Positions 26,509 to 36,167 are shown, counted from the stretch's first letter. The stretch: 64,000 nt of DNA from JBQLZQ01 sp052168355 (GCA_052168355.1 JBQLZQ010000075.1:10895-74894); one strand, 5' to 3'. Translations and numbers: made by a program. The notes: generated by a model not told the origin, from the letters alone.

Positions 26509-27438
26509 ATGACCAGAATCGTCGTCAGCGAATTCATGACCGACCGGGCTGTGCGAATGCTCCAGAACCGGGCCGAGGTGCTCTACGATCCCGATCTGGT
26601 GGACGATCCCGACCGGCTGAATCGCGCGGCGTCGGGCTGCGCCGCCTTGATCGTGCGCAACCGCACCCAGGTGCGCGGCGGTCTGCTCGACGCGCTGGCC
26701 GGGGCGCGGGCGGTCGGGCGGCTGGGCGTCGGACTGGACAACATCGATGTGGAGGGGTGCCGGGCGCGCGGCATCGCGGTCATCCCGGCCACCGGCGCCA
26801 ACGCCGTGGCCGTGGCCGAATATGTGATCGCCGCCCTGCTGATCCTGACTCGCGGCGCCTTCGGGGCGTCGGATCGGGTGCTGGCCGGGACCTGGCCCAG
26901 GGCCGAGCTGGTCGGCGGCGAGATCAGCGGCCGTACGCTGGGGCTGGTCGGGTTCGGTGATATCGCGCGGCAGGTGGGGCGCCGCGCGGCGGCGCTGGGT
27001 ATGGAGGTTGTGGCCCACGACCCGTTTGTCGATCCCGCCGATCCGGTCTGGAAGACGCTTGGCGTCCGGCCCGTCGATCTGGCGGCGCTGATCGCCGAAA
27101 GTGACGCCGTCAGCCTGCACGTGCCCTTGACGCCGGATACGCGACATCTTGTCGATGCCGCCCGGCTCGCCGGCATGAAAAGGGGGGCGATCCTGATCAA
27201 CACCGCCCGGGGCGGCATCGTCGACGAGACGGCGGTGGCCGACGCGCTGCGGTCGGGTCGCCTGGGCGGCGCCGCCCTGGATGTTTTCGCCGGGGAGCCT
27301 CTGGCGGCCGGCGGCCCGCTCGTCGGCGCGCCCAACCTGATCGCCACCCCGCACATCGCCGGTGTGACGGCGGAATCTAACGACCGGGTTAGCGCCTTGA
27401 TCGCCGAGAAGGTCCTGCAGGCGCTGGAGGCCGCCTGA
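26509..27438 (+). CDS. slcC: (S)-sulfolactate dehydrogenase-like 2-hydroxyacid dehydrogenase
   Basis: A 309-residue member of the D-isomer-specific 2-hydroxyacid dehydrogenases. Rossmann motif GLVGFGDIARQVG; catalytic Arg in INTARGGIVDE, Glu in DVFAGEP and His in TPHIAGVT. As I recall SlcC of Chromohalobacter, which oxidises (S)-sulfolactate to sulfopyruvate with NAD, the match is close along the whole length (SEFM, IVRNRT, VGRLGVGLDNIDV, RVLAGTWPR, AHDPFV). Phosphoglycerate dehydrogenase is the generic alternative, but this protein lacks the regulatory C-terminal domains. One base separates its stop from the sulfofructose kinase-like gene. It would handle the C3 sulfonate released by sulfoglycolysis. 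Confidence 0.82.
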   Translation: MTRIVVSEFMTDRAVRMLQNRAEVLYDPDLVDDPDRLNRAASGCAALIVRNRTQVRGGLLDALAGARAVGRLGVGLDNIDVEGCRARGIAVIPATGANAVAVAEYVIAALLILTRGAFGASDRVLAGTWPRAELVGGEISGRTLGLVGFGDIARQVGRRAAALGMEVVAHDPFVDPADPVWKTLGVRPVDLAALIAESDAVSLHVPLTPDTRHLVDAARLAGMKRGAILINTARGGIVDETAVADALRSGRLGGAALDVFAGEPLAAGGPLVGAPNLIATPHIAGVTAESNDRVSALIAEKVLQALEAA

Positions 27439-27439
27439 G

Positions 27440-28360
27440 ATGGCACCGGATACCGCCAACGTATCGGTCCTGTGCGTGGGGATCGCGGTCATGGACCAGG
27501 TCTATGAAGTGGATCCGATGCCAACCCGTCCCGCCAAGCATTTCGCCAGAAACTATCTGGAGGTCGGGGGCGGTCCCGCCGCCAACGCCGCCGTCACCGT
27601 TGCCCGGCTGGGCGGCCGGGCGGTCCTGTGGGCCCGGGTCGGCGACGACGATCTGGGCCGCCGTATCCTGGATGAGCTGGCGGGCGAGGGTGTCGATGTG
27701 GCGCCCGTGCGCCGCGTGCCGGGCGCGCGCTCGGGCGTCTCGGCCGTGCTCGTGGACCGGCGGGGGGAACGGCTGATCGTCAACTACGCCGATCCGGCTT
27801 TGGGCTCCGACCCGTCCTTCCTGCCGCTGGACAAGGTCCGGGATATGAACGCGGTGCTGGGCGACATGCGCTGGCCGGAAGGATCGGGCGCCTGCCTGGC
27901 CGCCGCGCGAGCCGCCGGCGTGCCGGCGGTCCTCGATGCCGACACAGTGCCGGACGACGCGTCGCCGGCCCCCTTCGCGGCGGCCAGCCATATCCTGTTC
28001 TCGGGTCCGGCCCTGGCCCGGTTCGCCGATGCGCAAGGCATCGAGCCCGGCCTGCGTCGCGCGGCGCGGGAGACTGGCGCCTGGGTCGCGGTCACGGCCG
28101 GCGCCGACGGGGCCTATTGGCTGGACGACGGCACGCTGCGCCACCAGCCGGCGGTACCGGTCGCCACGGTCGATACGGTCGGCGCCGGCGACGTGTTTCA
28201 CGGCGCCTTCGCGCTGGCCCTGGCACGGCGCCAGCCGGTCGCCGACGGCATGCGCTTCGCCGCGGCCGCCGCCGCTCTCAAATGCACGCGGCCCGGCGGC
28301 CGGCGGGGTATCCCGACCCGTCCGGCGCTGGACCGGTTTCTCAAGGAGCACGCCGCATGA
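27440..28360 (+). CDS. yihV: Sulfofructose kinase-like PfkB kinase (YihV/SF kinase type)
   Basis: A 306-residue PfkB kinase. PfkB motifs: EVGGGPAANAAVTVARLGG and DTVGAGDVFHGAFALALA. It is closer to E. coli YihV than to other PfkB kinases: RNYLEVGGGPAA, RVGDDDLG, GERLIVNY, GDMRW and ALKCTRPGGRRGIP all align. From memory, YihV binds the sulfonate with Lys27, Asn109 and Arg138; these fall on Lys33, Asn115 and Arg144 here. This supports 6-deoxy-6-sulfofructose as substrate, giving the 1-phosphate. The gene is coupled to the aldolase by a 4-base overlap. Alternatives are tagatose-6-phosphate or fructose kinases, which would not be expected to keep all three residues. Confidence 0.82.
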   Translation: MAPDTANVSVLCVGIAVMDQVYEVDPMPTRPAKHFARNYLEVGGGPAANAAVTVARLGGRAVLWARVGDDDLGRRILDELAGEGVDVAPVRRVPGARSGVSAVLVDRRGERLIVNYADPALGSDPSFLPLDKVRDMNAVLGDMRWPEGSGACLAAARAAGVPAVLDADTVPDDASPAPFAAASHILFSGPALARFADAQGIEPGLRRAARETGAWVAVTAGADGAYWLDDGTLRHQPAVPVATVDTVGAGDVFHGAFALALARRQPVADGMRFAAAAAALKCTRPGGRRGIPTRPALDRFLKEHAA

Positions 28361-29415
28361 CCCTGTCCGCCGGAAAATACTGGGGCATGCGGCGGCTGGC
28401 CGACCGAGACGGCCGGTTCAAGATGACGGCGGTCGATCAGCGCCCGCCGATCAAGAACCTGATCCGCGAACGGCGCGGCCTGGACCATGTGCCGTACGAG
28501 GATATCGCCGCGGTCAAGGCGGTGCTGGCGCGGGAGCTTGCGCCCACCTCCTCGGCCATGCTGCTGGACCCCCATGTCGCCTACCCGCAGGCGATCGAGC
28601 TGGTCAGCCCGGCCCAGGGCGTCATCGCGACCCTGGAGGACTCCCTGTTCGAGGACACGCCGGGCGGCCGCAAGAGCGCCGAGATCGATCATTGGAGCGT
28701 CGAGAAGATCAAGCGGTCGGGGGCCGACGCGGTCAAGGTGCTGGCCTGGTACCGGCCTGACGCCGACGCGGCCGTCAACGACCACCAGCGCGCCTTCGTC
28801 GAGCGGATCGGCGCCGACTGCGCCCGCTTCGACATTCCGTTTGTGTTCGAGCTGCTGGTCTACCCCCTGGCCGGCGACAAGACCCAGACCACGGACTATG
28901 TCGAGCACAAGGACAAGCATCCGTCCCTGGTCCTGGACAGCGTCAGGGAATTCGCCGATCCGCGTTACGGTGTCGATCTGTTCAAGCTGGAAAGCCCGGT
29001 GCCCGCCGGCGACGTGCCGGACCCGGCCGATCCGAACGATCCCACCGTGGCCGAAACGCAAGGCTGGTTCGACGCGCTGGGGGAGGCGGCCGGACGACCC
29101 TGGGTGATGCTGTCGGCCGGCGCGGGGATGGACGCCTTCCGCCGGGTGCTCACCTACGCCTACCGGGCCGGCGCCAACGGTTATCTGGCCGGGCGGGCGA
29201 TCTGGTGGCCGGCCTTCCAGCACTTCCCCGATCTCGACGCCATGACGGCGGCGTTGCGCCAGACCGGCGTGCCCTATATGCGGGACCTCAACCGCCTGAC
29301 CGACGACGAGGCCACGCCCTGGACCGATCATCCCTGCTTTGGCGGCGGCGTTGCCCTGGCCGGCAAGGGCGACCGGTTCCGGGAGACCTATCGCGACTTT
29401 GCGGGGAAGATGTGA
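28357..29415 (+). CDS. LacD-type class I aldolase, probable sulfofructose-1-phosphate aldolase
   Basis: A 352-residue aldolase of the tagatose-1,6-bisphosphate aldolase (LacD/YihT) family, which forms a Schiff base with Lys. Recognisable segments: FKMTAVDQRPPIKNLIRER, SSAMLLDPHVAYPQ, GADAVKVLAWYRPD, ERIGADCARFDIPFVFELL, VDLFKLESPVP (probable Schiff-base Lys) and VMLSAGAGMDAFRRVL. Following a YihV-like kinase it would split sulfofructose 1-phosphate into DHAP and sulfolactaldehyde. It overlaps both neighbours by 4 bases. The alternative, tagatose bisphosphate cleavage, is less likely given the kinase. Confidence 0.85.
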   Translation: MTLSAGKYWGMRRLADRDGRFKMTAVDQRPPIKNLIRERRGLDHVPYEDIAAVKAVLARELAPTSSAMLLDPHVAYPQAIELVSPAQGVIATLEDSLFEDTPGGRKSAEIDHWSVEKIKRSGADAVKVLAWYRPDADAAVNDHQRAFVERIGADCARFDIPFVFELLVYPLAGDKTQTTDYVEHKDKHPSLVLDSVREFADPRYGVDLFKLESPVPAGDVPDPADPNDPTVAETQGWFDALGEAAGRPWVMLSAGAGMDAFRRVLTYAYRAGANGYLAGRAIWWPAFQHFPDLDAMTAALRQTGVPYMRDLNRLTDDEATPWTDHPCFGGGVALAGKGDRFRETYRDFAGKM

Positions 29416-30830
29416 CGGGGCGCCGCCGCATCGGACTGGTGGCGCTGGCCCGCGCCACCTTCGACGTGCCTTTCGCCGAGGAGATGGCGGCCCGCGCCTT
29501 CGCCGCGCTGGACCTGCTCGACGCCGATGTCGTGGGAGGTCGCGATCTGCTGTTCGACGCGACGGCGGTGGGCGGCGCCATCGCGGCCCTGCGCGACCGG
29601 GATCTCGACTGGGTGGTGGTGTTGCAAGTCACCTTTACCGATGCCGCCATGACCGTGGCCCTGGCCGACGCCATCGACGCCCCGCTGCTGCTGTGGGCGG
29701 TGCCGGAACCGCGCGCCGGCGGCCGTCTGCGCCTCAACGCCTTGTGCGGGATCAACTTGGCCGCCCATGCCCTGGCCAAGGCGGGCAAGCCTTACGGGTA
29801 TCTCTATACCGCTCCCGATGCCGGCGCGCCGGCCGAGCTGGCGGCGGCGCTGGACCGGGGACCGGTCGCCGCTCCCGTCCCCCTGGCGGTGCCGCCGACC
29901 GCGGAGGGGCCTGCCGCGGAAACGGCGACACGGGTTCTGGCGGATCTCGACGGTCTCGCCATCGGAGTCGTTGGAAGTCATCCCGACGGCTTCGAGACCT
30001 GCGCCTACGATGCCGGCGCCCTGGCCGCCCTGACCGGCGTGACGGCGCGGCCGCTCGACCTTGGCGCGGTGTTCTCCGCCGCCGCCTCCGCCGATGCCTC
30101 GTCCGTCGACGAGGTGCGGGAGCGGGCGGCGTCCGACTATGCCGGGCTCGATATGGTGGAGCCGGAACCGCTTGATCGCAGCCTGCGCGTCTATACCGCC
30201 CTGAAGGGCCTCGCCGAGGACAATCGTCTGGCCGGGCTGGCGGTGCGCTGCTGGCCGGAGTTTTTCACCGAGTACGGTTGCGCGGCGTGCGGCCCCATGG
30301 CCATGCTCAGCCAGGACGGCACGCCGTGCGCCTGCGAGGCGGATGTCTATGGCAATGTCACCGCGCTGATCCTGCAACGGTTGGCGGAGGCCCCGGTGTT
30401 CATGGCCGATCTGGTGGACATCGATATGGACGACGATACCGGCGTGTTTTGGCACTGCGGTCTGGCCCCGGTGTCGATGGCCGATCCGGACGACGCGCCG
30501 CGCGCCACCGTGCATTCCAACCGGCGGCAGCCGCTGCTGGGAGAGTTCGCGTTGAAGCCGGGCCGGATCACCATCGCCCGGCTCAGCCAGTCGCGCGGCC
30601 GGACCCGCATGGTGGTGGGCGGCGCCGAGATGCTGCGGCGCCCCAAGAGCTTCACCGGCACCTCCGGCGTTGTCCGGTACGACAGGCCCGCCGGGGCGGT
30701 GCTGGACACCGTCATGACCGAAGGCCTGGAACATCATTACGGCTTTGCCTATGGCGACCACCGGGCCGAGCTGACGGCGGTGGCCGGGGCGCTGGGCGTG
30801 CCCGTCGTGCCCTTGGGAGGTCGGCCGTGA
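29412..30830 (+). CDS. L-fucose isomerase-fold protein, candidate sulfoquinovose isomerase
   Basis: A 472-residue protein of the L-fucose/L-arabinose isomerase-like superfamily. The C-terminal half holds RCWPEFFTEYGCAACGPMA, CEADVYGN (metal-ligand Glu/Asp) and FWHCGLAP (metal-ligand His), and the segment GITIARL-type turn appears as PGRITIARLSQSRGRTRM. In the sulfo-EMP2 variant of sulfoquinovose breakdown the isomerase belongs to this fold. Placement between a sulfofructose kinase-like enzyme, an aldolase and a glycosidase makes aldose-ketose isomerisation of the imported sugar the natural role. The GTG start at 29412 overlaps the aldolase stop. A plain sugar isomerase remains possible. Confidence 0.78.
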   Translation: MTGRRRIGLVALARATFDVPFAEEMAARAFAALDLLDADVVGGRDLLFDATAVGGAIAALRDRDLDWVVVLQVTFTDAAMTVALADAIDAPLLLWAVPEPRAGGRLRLNALCGINLAAHALAKAGKPYGYLYTAPDAGAPAELAAALDRGPVAAPVPLAVPPTAEGPAAETATRVLADLDGLAIGVVGSHPDGFETCAYDAGALAALTGVTARPLDLGAVFSAAASADASSVDEVRERAASDYAGLDMVEPEPLDRSLRVYTALKGLAEDNRLAGLAVRCWPEFFTEYGCAACGPMAMLSQDGTPCACEADVYGNVTALILQRLAEAPVFMADLVDIDMDDDTGVFWHCGLAPVSMADPDDAPRATVHSNRRQPLLGEFALKPGRITIARLSQSRGRTRMVVGGAEMLRRPKSFTGTSGVVRYDRPAGAVLDTVMTEGLEHHYGFAYGDHRAELTAVAGALGVPVVPLGGRP

Positions 30831-33034
30831 TCGTCGATCCGCACAGACCGGACTGGACCGGCATGGCGCCGGTGCGGGAGATGCGCGCGCCCCAGGCCAA
30901 CCCGGACGGGGTGACTTTCATGACCGAGGTCGGGCCGGTGTCGGTCACCGTCTATGCCCGCGACATGTTCCGCATCCGGCTGGGCGACCCGACGGCGCCG
31001 TTCTACGGGCTGCTGGAACTGCCGCCGGTGACCGACCCCGCCGAGCTGGGGGGCGCGGTCCAGGCCGTCCGCACCAACTCCGGCTGGACCGTTTCGGCCG
31101 GCGGCACCACCCTGGTGCTGGACGCCGATCCCTTGCGCATCGCGTTCCGCCGCGGCGGCCAGTATGTGACCGGCACGGCCAGCGACGCTCATTTCGTGCG
31201 CGAGCACCGGCTGCCGGCGTTCTCCCGGATCGACGGCGGATGGTTTGCCGCCCTGTCCCTGGACAGCGGCGAGCCGGTTTATGGCCTGGGCGAAAAATGG
31301 GGCCCGCTCAACCGGCGCGGCCAGCTTGTCGTGTCGTGGGCCGAGGACGCGCTGGGGGTGAACGCCGAGGCGTCCTACAAGAACTGCCCGTTCGCCTGGA
31401 GTCCCAAGGGGTGGGGGATGTTCGTGCACACGCCCGGCCGCGTTACCCACGGGGTCGGCTACCCCCAATGGTCCCAGCGCGCCTATGGGCTGGCCGTCGA
31501 GGACGAGGTGCTGGACCTGTTCTTCTTCGTCGGCGACAGTCCGGCGGACCTGCTCGAACGCTACACCGCGCTGACCGGGCGGATGCCGATGCCGCCGCTG
31601 TGGAGCCTGGGCGTTTGGCTGTCCCAGGCCTACTACCGGACGGCCGACGAGCTGTTGGCGGCGGCTGACGCGACACGCGAAAAACAGATGCCGTGCGATG
31701 TCATCGTCCTCGACGGCCGGGCTTGGCTGGACACGGACACGCGCTTCGCGTTCGAATGGGATGCCAGCCGCTATCCCGACCCCAAGGCGGTGACCGACCG
31801 GATCCACGATCGCGATCTGCGCCTGTGCTGCTGGGAGTATCCCCTGGTGTCGGTCAAGCATCCGCTGTTCGCGGAGATGGAGGACAAGGGCTGGCTGCTG
31901 AAGGATCCGGAAACGGGCCGCGCCTATCGCCATGTCTGGGATCCCGCCCCGTTCGGCAAGGTGCTGACGCCGTTGCCCGAAAGCGGCATCGTCGATTTCA
32001 CCCATCCGGCGGCCTATGCTTACTGGCGGGATCGCCACGCCGGTCTGTTCCGCAGCGGCGTCGACGTCATCAAGACCGATTTCGGGGAGCAGGTGCCGGA
32101 AAACGCGGTGGCCCACAACGGCGACACGGGGCGCCGGCTGCACAACGTCTATCCCCTGCTGTACAACCGCTGCGTCTTCGAGGCGACGGAGGATTATTTC
32201 GCCCGCGCCGGCAAGCCCGGGCAAGGCCTGGTGCTGGGCCGGTCCGGCTGGGCCGGCAGCCAGCGCTATCCGCTGCAATGGGGCGGCGATCCCCAGGCCG
32301 ACTGGGAAGGACTGGCCGCCAGCCTGCGCGGCGGCATGTCGTGGGGCCTGTCGGGCGCGCCCTGTTACGCCACCGACATCGGCGGCTTCTACGGGCCGCA
32401 GCCGGGATCGGAGCTGTTTATCCGGTGGACCGAGGCGGCGGTCTTTTCCTCCCACATGCGGTTCCACGGCATCGGGCCGCGCCACCCGTGGGATTTCGGC
32501 GACGAGGCCTTGGCCATCATCCGGCGCTTTCTCGAACTGCGTTACCGGCTGATCCCGTATCTGCGCGGCGTTTTGGCCGAGGCGGCGGAAACCGGGGTGC
32601 CGTGCATGCGGGCGATGGTGCTGGCCTGTCCCGACGACCCGGCCGCCTGGGCGTTCGATCTGCAATACATGTTCGGCCCCGATCTGCTGGTGGCGCCGGT
32701 GGTGCGGTCGGATGGCGCCGTCACGCTCTATCTGCCGCACGGGGATTGGTACGATTTCTGGACCGGCGAGAAGGCCACCGGCGGCCGTGTGATCAAGGGG
32801 GTCATGCCGCTCGACCGGATACCGCTGTATGTGCGGATGGGAGCCGTGCTGCCGCTCGGGCCCGCGGTCGAACATACCGGCGAACTGGAGGGAAGAAACC
32901 CTGTCGAACGCCTGACGATCTACGGCGAGGCGCGGTTCGCGCCCTGCCTGGAAGGGCGGCCCGTCGGGGTGCGGCAAGGCGCGCTGACGACCGTGCCGGA
33001 CGGCACGGCGGTAGACCAGGTCGGCGGCGACTGA
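30827..33034 (+). CDS. Glycoside hydrolase family 31 alpha-glycosidase
   Basis: A 735-residue GH31 enzyme with no signal peptide, so cytosolic. The catalytic nucleophile is Asp418 in IKTDFGEQ and the acid/base Asp488 in QWGGDPQADW; IGGFYGPQPGSELFIRW and FSSHMRFHGIG follow. The sequence resembles alpha-xylosidase YicI more than the sulfoquinovosidase YihQ. At the positions where YihQ has its sulfonate-binding Arg and Trp, this protein seems to have Asp and Phe (segment DTRFAFEWDASRYPD). It may release an unusual sugar, be a divergent sulfoquinovosidase, or process xylosides. The GTG start overlaps the isomerase stop, so it belongs to the operon. Confidence 0.88.
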   Translation: MIVDPHRPDWTGMAPVREMRAPQANPDGVTFMTEVGPVSVTVYARDMFRIRLGDPTAPFYGLLELPPVTDPAELGGAVQAVRTNSGWTVSAGGTTLVLDADPLRIAFRRGGQYVTGTASDAHFVREHRLPAFSRIDGGWFAALSLDSGEPVYGLGEKWGPLNRRGQLVVSWAEDALGVNAEASYKNCPFAWSPKGWGMFVHTPGRVTHGVGYPQWSQRAYGLAVEDEVLDLFFFVGDSPADLLERYTALTGRMPMPPLWSLGVWLSQAYYRTADELLAAADATREKQMPCDVIVLDGRAWLDTDTRFAFEWDASRYPDPKAVTDRIHDRDLRLCCWEYPLVSVKHPLFAEMEDKGWLLKDPETGRAYRHVWDPAPFGKVLTPLPESGIVDFTHPAAYAYWRDRHAGLFRSGVDVIKTDFGEQVPENAVAHNGDTGRRLHNVYPLLYNRCVFEATEDYFARAGKPGQGLVLGRSGWAGSQRYPLQWGGDPQADWEGLAASLRGGMSWGLSGAPCYATDIGGFYGPQPGSELFIRWTEAAVFSSHMRFHGIGPRHPWDFGDEALAIIRRFLELRYRLIPYLRGVLAEAAETGVPCMRAMVLACPDDPAAWAFDLQYMFGPDLLVAPVVRSDGAVTLYLPHGDWYDFWTGEKATGGRVIKGVMPLDRIPLYVRMGAVLPLGPAVEHTGELEGRNPVERLTIYGEARFAPCLEGRPVGVRQGALTTVPDGTAVDQVGGD

Positions 33035-33154
33035 AGTATGGCGGCCCGGCCGGGGCGGACCCGGCCGGAAGAAGGCACAGGGCCGTGACCGGATATCGGG
33101 GACGGCGAAACGAACAAGCCGGGCAAAACCGGCACAGTGGAGGAGGGCGCCTGG

Positions 33155-33700
33155 ATGAGCGTGTTTGACCGGCCGATCGCCGTTCTGTCGCGCGTCAACG
33201 ACGGGATCGAGCGTATCGGCAGACATGCCGGCCTGTCGCTGGTGGCGGCGATGACCATCGTCATCCTGATGCAGGTGGTGTTCCGCTACGTCTTCAACAA
33301 CGCCCTGTCCTGGTCGGAAGAGGTGGCGCGCTACATGATGGTCTGGATGACCTTTCTGGTGGCGCCCATCGCCTACCGCAAGGGTCTGAATGTCGGTCTC
33401 GACCTGTTGGGCAGCGTGCTGCCGGCCCGCGCGATGGCGGTGCTGGGCATCGTCATCCACGTGCTGGTCATCCTGCTGATCCTGGCGCTGTACCGCGAGA
33501 CGATCGGGATGCTCGACCGGGGCCTGCGCATCACCGCCCAGACCTTTCAGTTGCCGATGTTCTACATCTATCTGGCGGTGCCGATCGGTTACACCGCGAT
33601 GATCCTGGCCGGGGTGGAACTGGTGCTGCGCGCCGTGCGGGACCTCGGCCACCCGCCGCCGACGCCGGTCGCGCACGCGCCCCCGTTCGAGCCGTTGTGA
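33155..33700 (+). CDS. TRAP transporter small membrane subunit (DctQ-like)
   Basis: A 181-residue four-helix inner-membrane protein. AAMTIVILMQVVFRYVFNNA and LSWSEEVARYMMVWMTFLVA are the typical DctQ first and second helices, with the EE-xxR motif. The start at 33155 follows GGAGGAGGG (33139-33147); the upstream GTG at 33137 is part of that site. It works with the DctM and DctP genes that follow to import an organic anion with sodium. Position after the sulfosugar enzymes suggests a sulfonate or sugar acid as cargo. Confidence 0.92.
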   Translation: MSVFDRPIAVLSRVNDGIERIGRHAGLSLVAAMTIVILMQVVFRYVFNNALSWSEEVARYMMVWMTFLVAPIAYRKGLNVGLDLLGSVLPARAMAVLGIVIHVLVILLILALYRETIGMLDRGLRITAQTFQLPMFYIYLAVPIGYTAMILAGVELVLRAVRDLGHPPPTPVAHAPPFEPL

Positions 33701-33751
33701 CGACTGCGCCATGATCGCCACGCTGTCCATAAACCGCCAGGGAAGACGGCC

Positions 33752-35038
33752 ATGTCCTTGATGTTCTTCGCCATATTCCTGGTGCTCATGATCGTTGGCA
33801 TGCCGGTCGTCTTCGCCCTGCTGCTGGGGCCGGGGATTGCCCTGATCATCGAGGGGCGCGGGTCCTTCATGACCATGATCAACATGCGGCTCTACAACGG
33901 CATCGACAGTTTTCCGCTGATGGCCATTCCGTTCTTCATCCTGGCCGGCGAGATGATGAACCGCGGCGGCATCACCATGAGCCTGGTGAAGTTCAGCCAG
34001 GCGATGATCGGTCATTTCCGGGGCGGATTGGCGCAGGTCAACATCCTGTCCAGTATCCTGTTCGCGGGGCTGTCCGGATCGGCGGTGGCCGACACGTCGG
34101 CGCTGGGATCCATGCTGATCCCGGCGATGGAGAAGAACGGGTATTCCAAGCGTTTCGCGGCCGCCGTGACCGCCGCCTCGTCGGTGATCGGGCCGATCAT
34201 CCCGCCCAGCGGCATCATGATCCTGTACGCTTTCATCATGAACGTCTCGGTCGGCGGCCTGTTCGCTGCCGGGCTGGTGCCGGGGTTGATGGTCGGCGTC
34301 AGCCTGATGATCACCACCTGGTACCTGTCGCGCAAACGCAACTATCCGGTGGCCAACCGCCGCGCCACCCTGCGCGAGAGGGCCGGCGCCACAAAGACCG
34401 CGTTCTGGCCGTTGCTGACGCCGATCATCCTGCTCGGCGGGATCCTGTCCGGGGTGTTCAGCCCGACCGAGGCCGCGGCGGTGGCGGCCGGGTATGCCAT
34501 TCTGGTCAGCACGTTGATCTTGCGGACGCTCAAAGTGTCCGAACTGCCGACCGTGTTCTACCAGACGGCACTGGGGTCGGGCGTGATCCTGCTGCTGGTC
34601 GGGGCGGCCGTGGCGTTTTCGTCGGTGGTCAGCCTGTCGGGGGCGCCCCGGATCCTGACCGAGATCATCCTGGCAATTAGCGACAACCCGTATGTCGTTC
34701 TGTTCATGGTGAATATTCTGCTGTTCATCGTGGGCATGTTTCTCGATGCCGGCCCGGCCATCCTGATCCTGGGGCCCATCCTGGGGCCGGCGATGGTCGA
34801 CCTTGGCGTCGATCCGCTCCACTTCGCCATCGTCATGTGCGTCAACGTCACCGTCGGGCTGGCGACGCCGCCCATGGGGCTGGTCCTGTTCGTGGCCGCC
34901 AGCCTGTCGGGCGAGCGGGTAGACCGCATCGCGCTGGAGATGCTGCCGCTGCTGGCCAGCCACGTGGTGGTCATTTTCCTGCTGACCTACGTGCCGGCCC
35001 TTTCCTTGACCCTGCCCCGTCTTCTGGGCTTTGCCTGA
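33752..35038 (+). CDS. TRAP transporter large permease (DctM-like)
   Basis: The 428-residue large permease of a TRAP system with about 12 helices. Hallmarks: SFPLMAIPFFILAGEMMNRG, SSILFAGLSGSAVADTSALG, IIPPSGIMILYAF and SPTEAAAVAAGYA. It starts after GGGAAG with the small subunit 51 bases upstream. It forms the sodium-coupled translocator that takes the ligand from the receptor encoded next. Confidence 0.95.
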   Translation: MSLMFFAIFLVLMIVGMPVVFALLLGPGIALIIEGRGSFMTMINMRLYNGIDSFPLMAIPFFILAGEMMNRGGITMSLVKFSQAMIGHFRGGLAQVNILSSILFAGLSGSAVADTSALGSMLIPAMEKNGYSKRFAAAVTAASSVIGPIIPPSGIMILYAFIMNVSVGGLFAAGLVPGLMVGVSLMITTWYLSRKRNYPVANRRATLRERAGATKTAFWPLLTPIILLGGILSGVFSPTEAAAVAAGYAILVSTLILRTLKVSELPTVFYQTALGSGVILLLVGAAVAFSSVVSLSGAPRILTEIILAISDNPYVVLFMVNILLFIVGMFLDAGPAILILGPILGPAMVDLGVDPLHFAIVMCVNVTVGLATPPMGLVLFVAASLSGERVDRIALEMLPLLASHVVVIFLLTYVPALSLTLPRLLGFA

Positions 35039-35084
35039 CCGCCCCCTTCATCCGCTTTGAAGTTTTTCAACCAGGGAGGACACC

Positions 35085-36149
35085 ATGTTGACAACGAAAC
35101 TGAAAACCGCCGCCATCGGCGCCTTGACCGGCGCGGCTTTTCTGTGCGGCGCCGGCGGCGCCGCGCTGGCCCAGGACCACACCATCAAGATCGTGTTCCT
35201 GGCCAACACCGAGGACGAGGATTACGACGGGTCGCTGGTCTTCAAGGACTATGTCGAATCCCGGACCAACGGCGCCGTGGCCGTCGAGATCTATCCGGGC
35301 GGACAGCTGTGCGGTAACCCGCGCGAATGCATCGAGGCGCTGCAGGCCGGGTTGATCGAGGTCTTCATCACCACCATCGGGGGGTTGAGCAACGTCTTCC
35401 CCGAGGCCCAGGTCATGGACGTGCCCTACATGTTCCCCAGCGACCGGGTGGCGGAGTGCGCCCTGGCCAACGACAGCGAGTTCTTTACGGCGCTGCGTCA
35501 GGCGGTGCTGGACCAGACCGGATCGATGCGTCTGATGACCATCGGCAACACCGGCGGCTGGCGCAACTTCGCCAGCACCGACACGGCGATCAAAAGCCCC
35601 GCCGACGTCAACGGCCTGAAGATCCGGACCATCAGCTCGGAGGTCCAGCAGCAGCTTGTCTCCGCCATGGGCGGCAGCCCGACCCCGGTGCCGTGGCCGG
35701 AACTGTATACGGCCCTGGCCACCGGCCTGGTCGAAGGAACCAAGAACGGCATCACCGATATCGTCGGCATGTCTTTCCATGAGCATCTGAAGCACATGAC
35801 CCTGGACGGCCACGCCTATATGGGCGCCCTGTGGTGGATGAACAACGACGCCTTCATGGCCATGCCGGTGGAGCAGCGCCGCATCGTGGCCGACGGGTTC
35901 GATCGGCTGCGCCAGACCACCCTGGTCATGCCCCAGCGCCGTCAGATCGAGGCTTATGAAACCTTCCGCCAGGCCGGCGGCACCATCTATGTGCCGACGC
36001 CCGAGGAGATGGATCAGTTCCGCCAGGCCGCCACGCCCCTGCGCCAGTGGTTCACGGACAATTACGGCGAGGAATGGCTGACCCGTCTGGACCAGACGGT
36101 CCAGGCCTGCGGGGCCGAGGTCGAGGCCAGCTACGAATCGTTGAACTAG
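35085..36149 (+). CDS. TRAP transporter substrate-binding protein (DctP-like)
   Basis: A 354-residue periplasmic receptor. Signal peptide ends GGAALAQ before DHTIKIVFLANTEDEDYDGS. The mature protein has the DctP pattern, including GLKIRTISSEVQQQL, where the Arg usually salt-bridges the ligand's acid group, and PVPWPELYTALATGLVEG. Two extra Cys in GQLCGNPRECIEAL may form a disulfide. Strong ribosome site GGGAGGAC. The ligand is an organic acid; in this operon sulfolactate, sulfoquinovose or a related sulfonate are reasonable guesses. Confidence 0.93.
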   Translation: MLTTKLKTAAIGALTGAAFLCGAGGAALAQDHTIKIVFLANTEDEDYDGSLVFKDYVESRTNGAVAVEIYPGGQLCGNPRECIEALQAGLIEVFITTIGGLSNVFPEAQVMDVPYMFPSDRVAECALANDSEFFTALRQAVLDQTGSMRLMTIGNTGGWRNFASTDTAIKSPADVNGLKIRTISSEVQQQLVSAMGGSPTPVPWPELYTALATGLVEGTKNGITDIVGMSFHEHLKHMTLDGHAYMGALWWMNNDAFMAMPVEQRRIVADGFDRLRQTTLVMPQRRQIEAYETFRQAGGTIYVPTPEEMDQFRQAATPLRQWFTDNYGEEWLTRLDQTVQACGAEVEASYESLN

Positions 36150-36167
36150 GCCCGAGGCCATGCCGAT

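Noticed and set aside
30827..33034. Calling the GH31 enzyme a YihQ-type sulfoquinovosidase outright
   Set aside because: The Arg and Trp that bind the sulfonate in YihQ appear as Asp and Phe here, and overall it is closer to YicI; kept as an open question.
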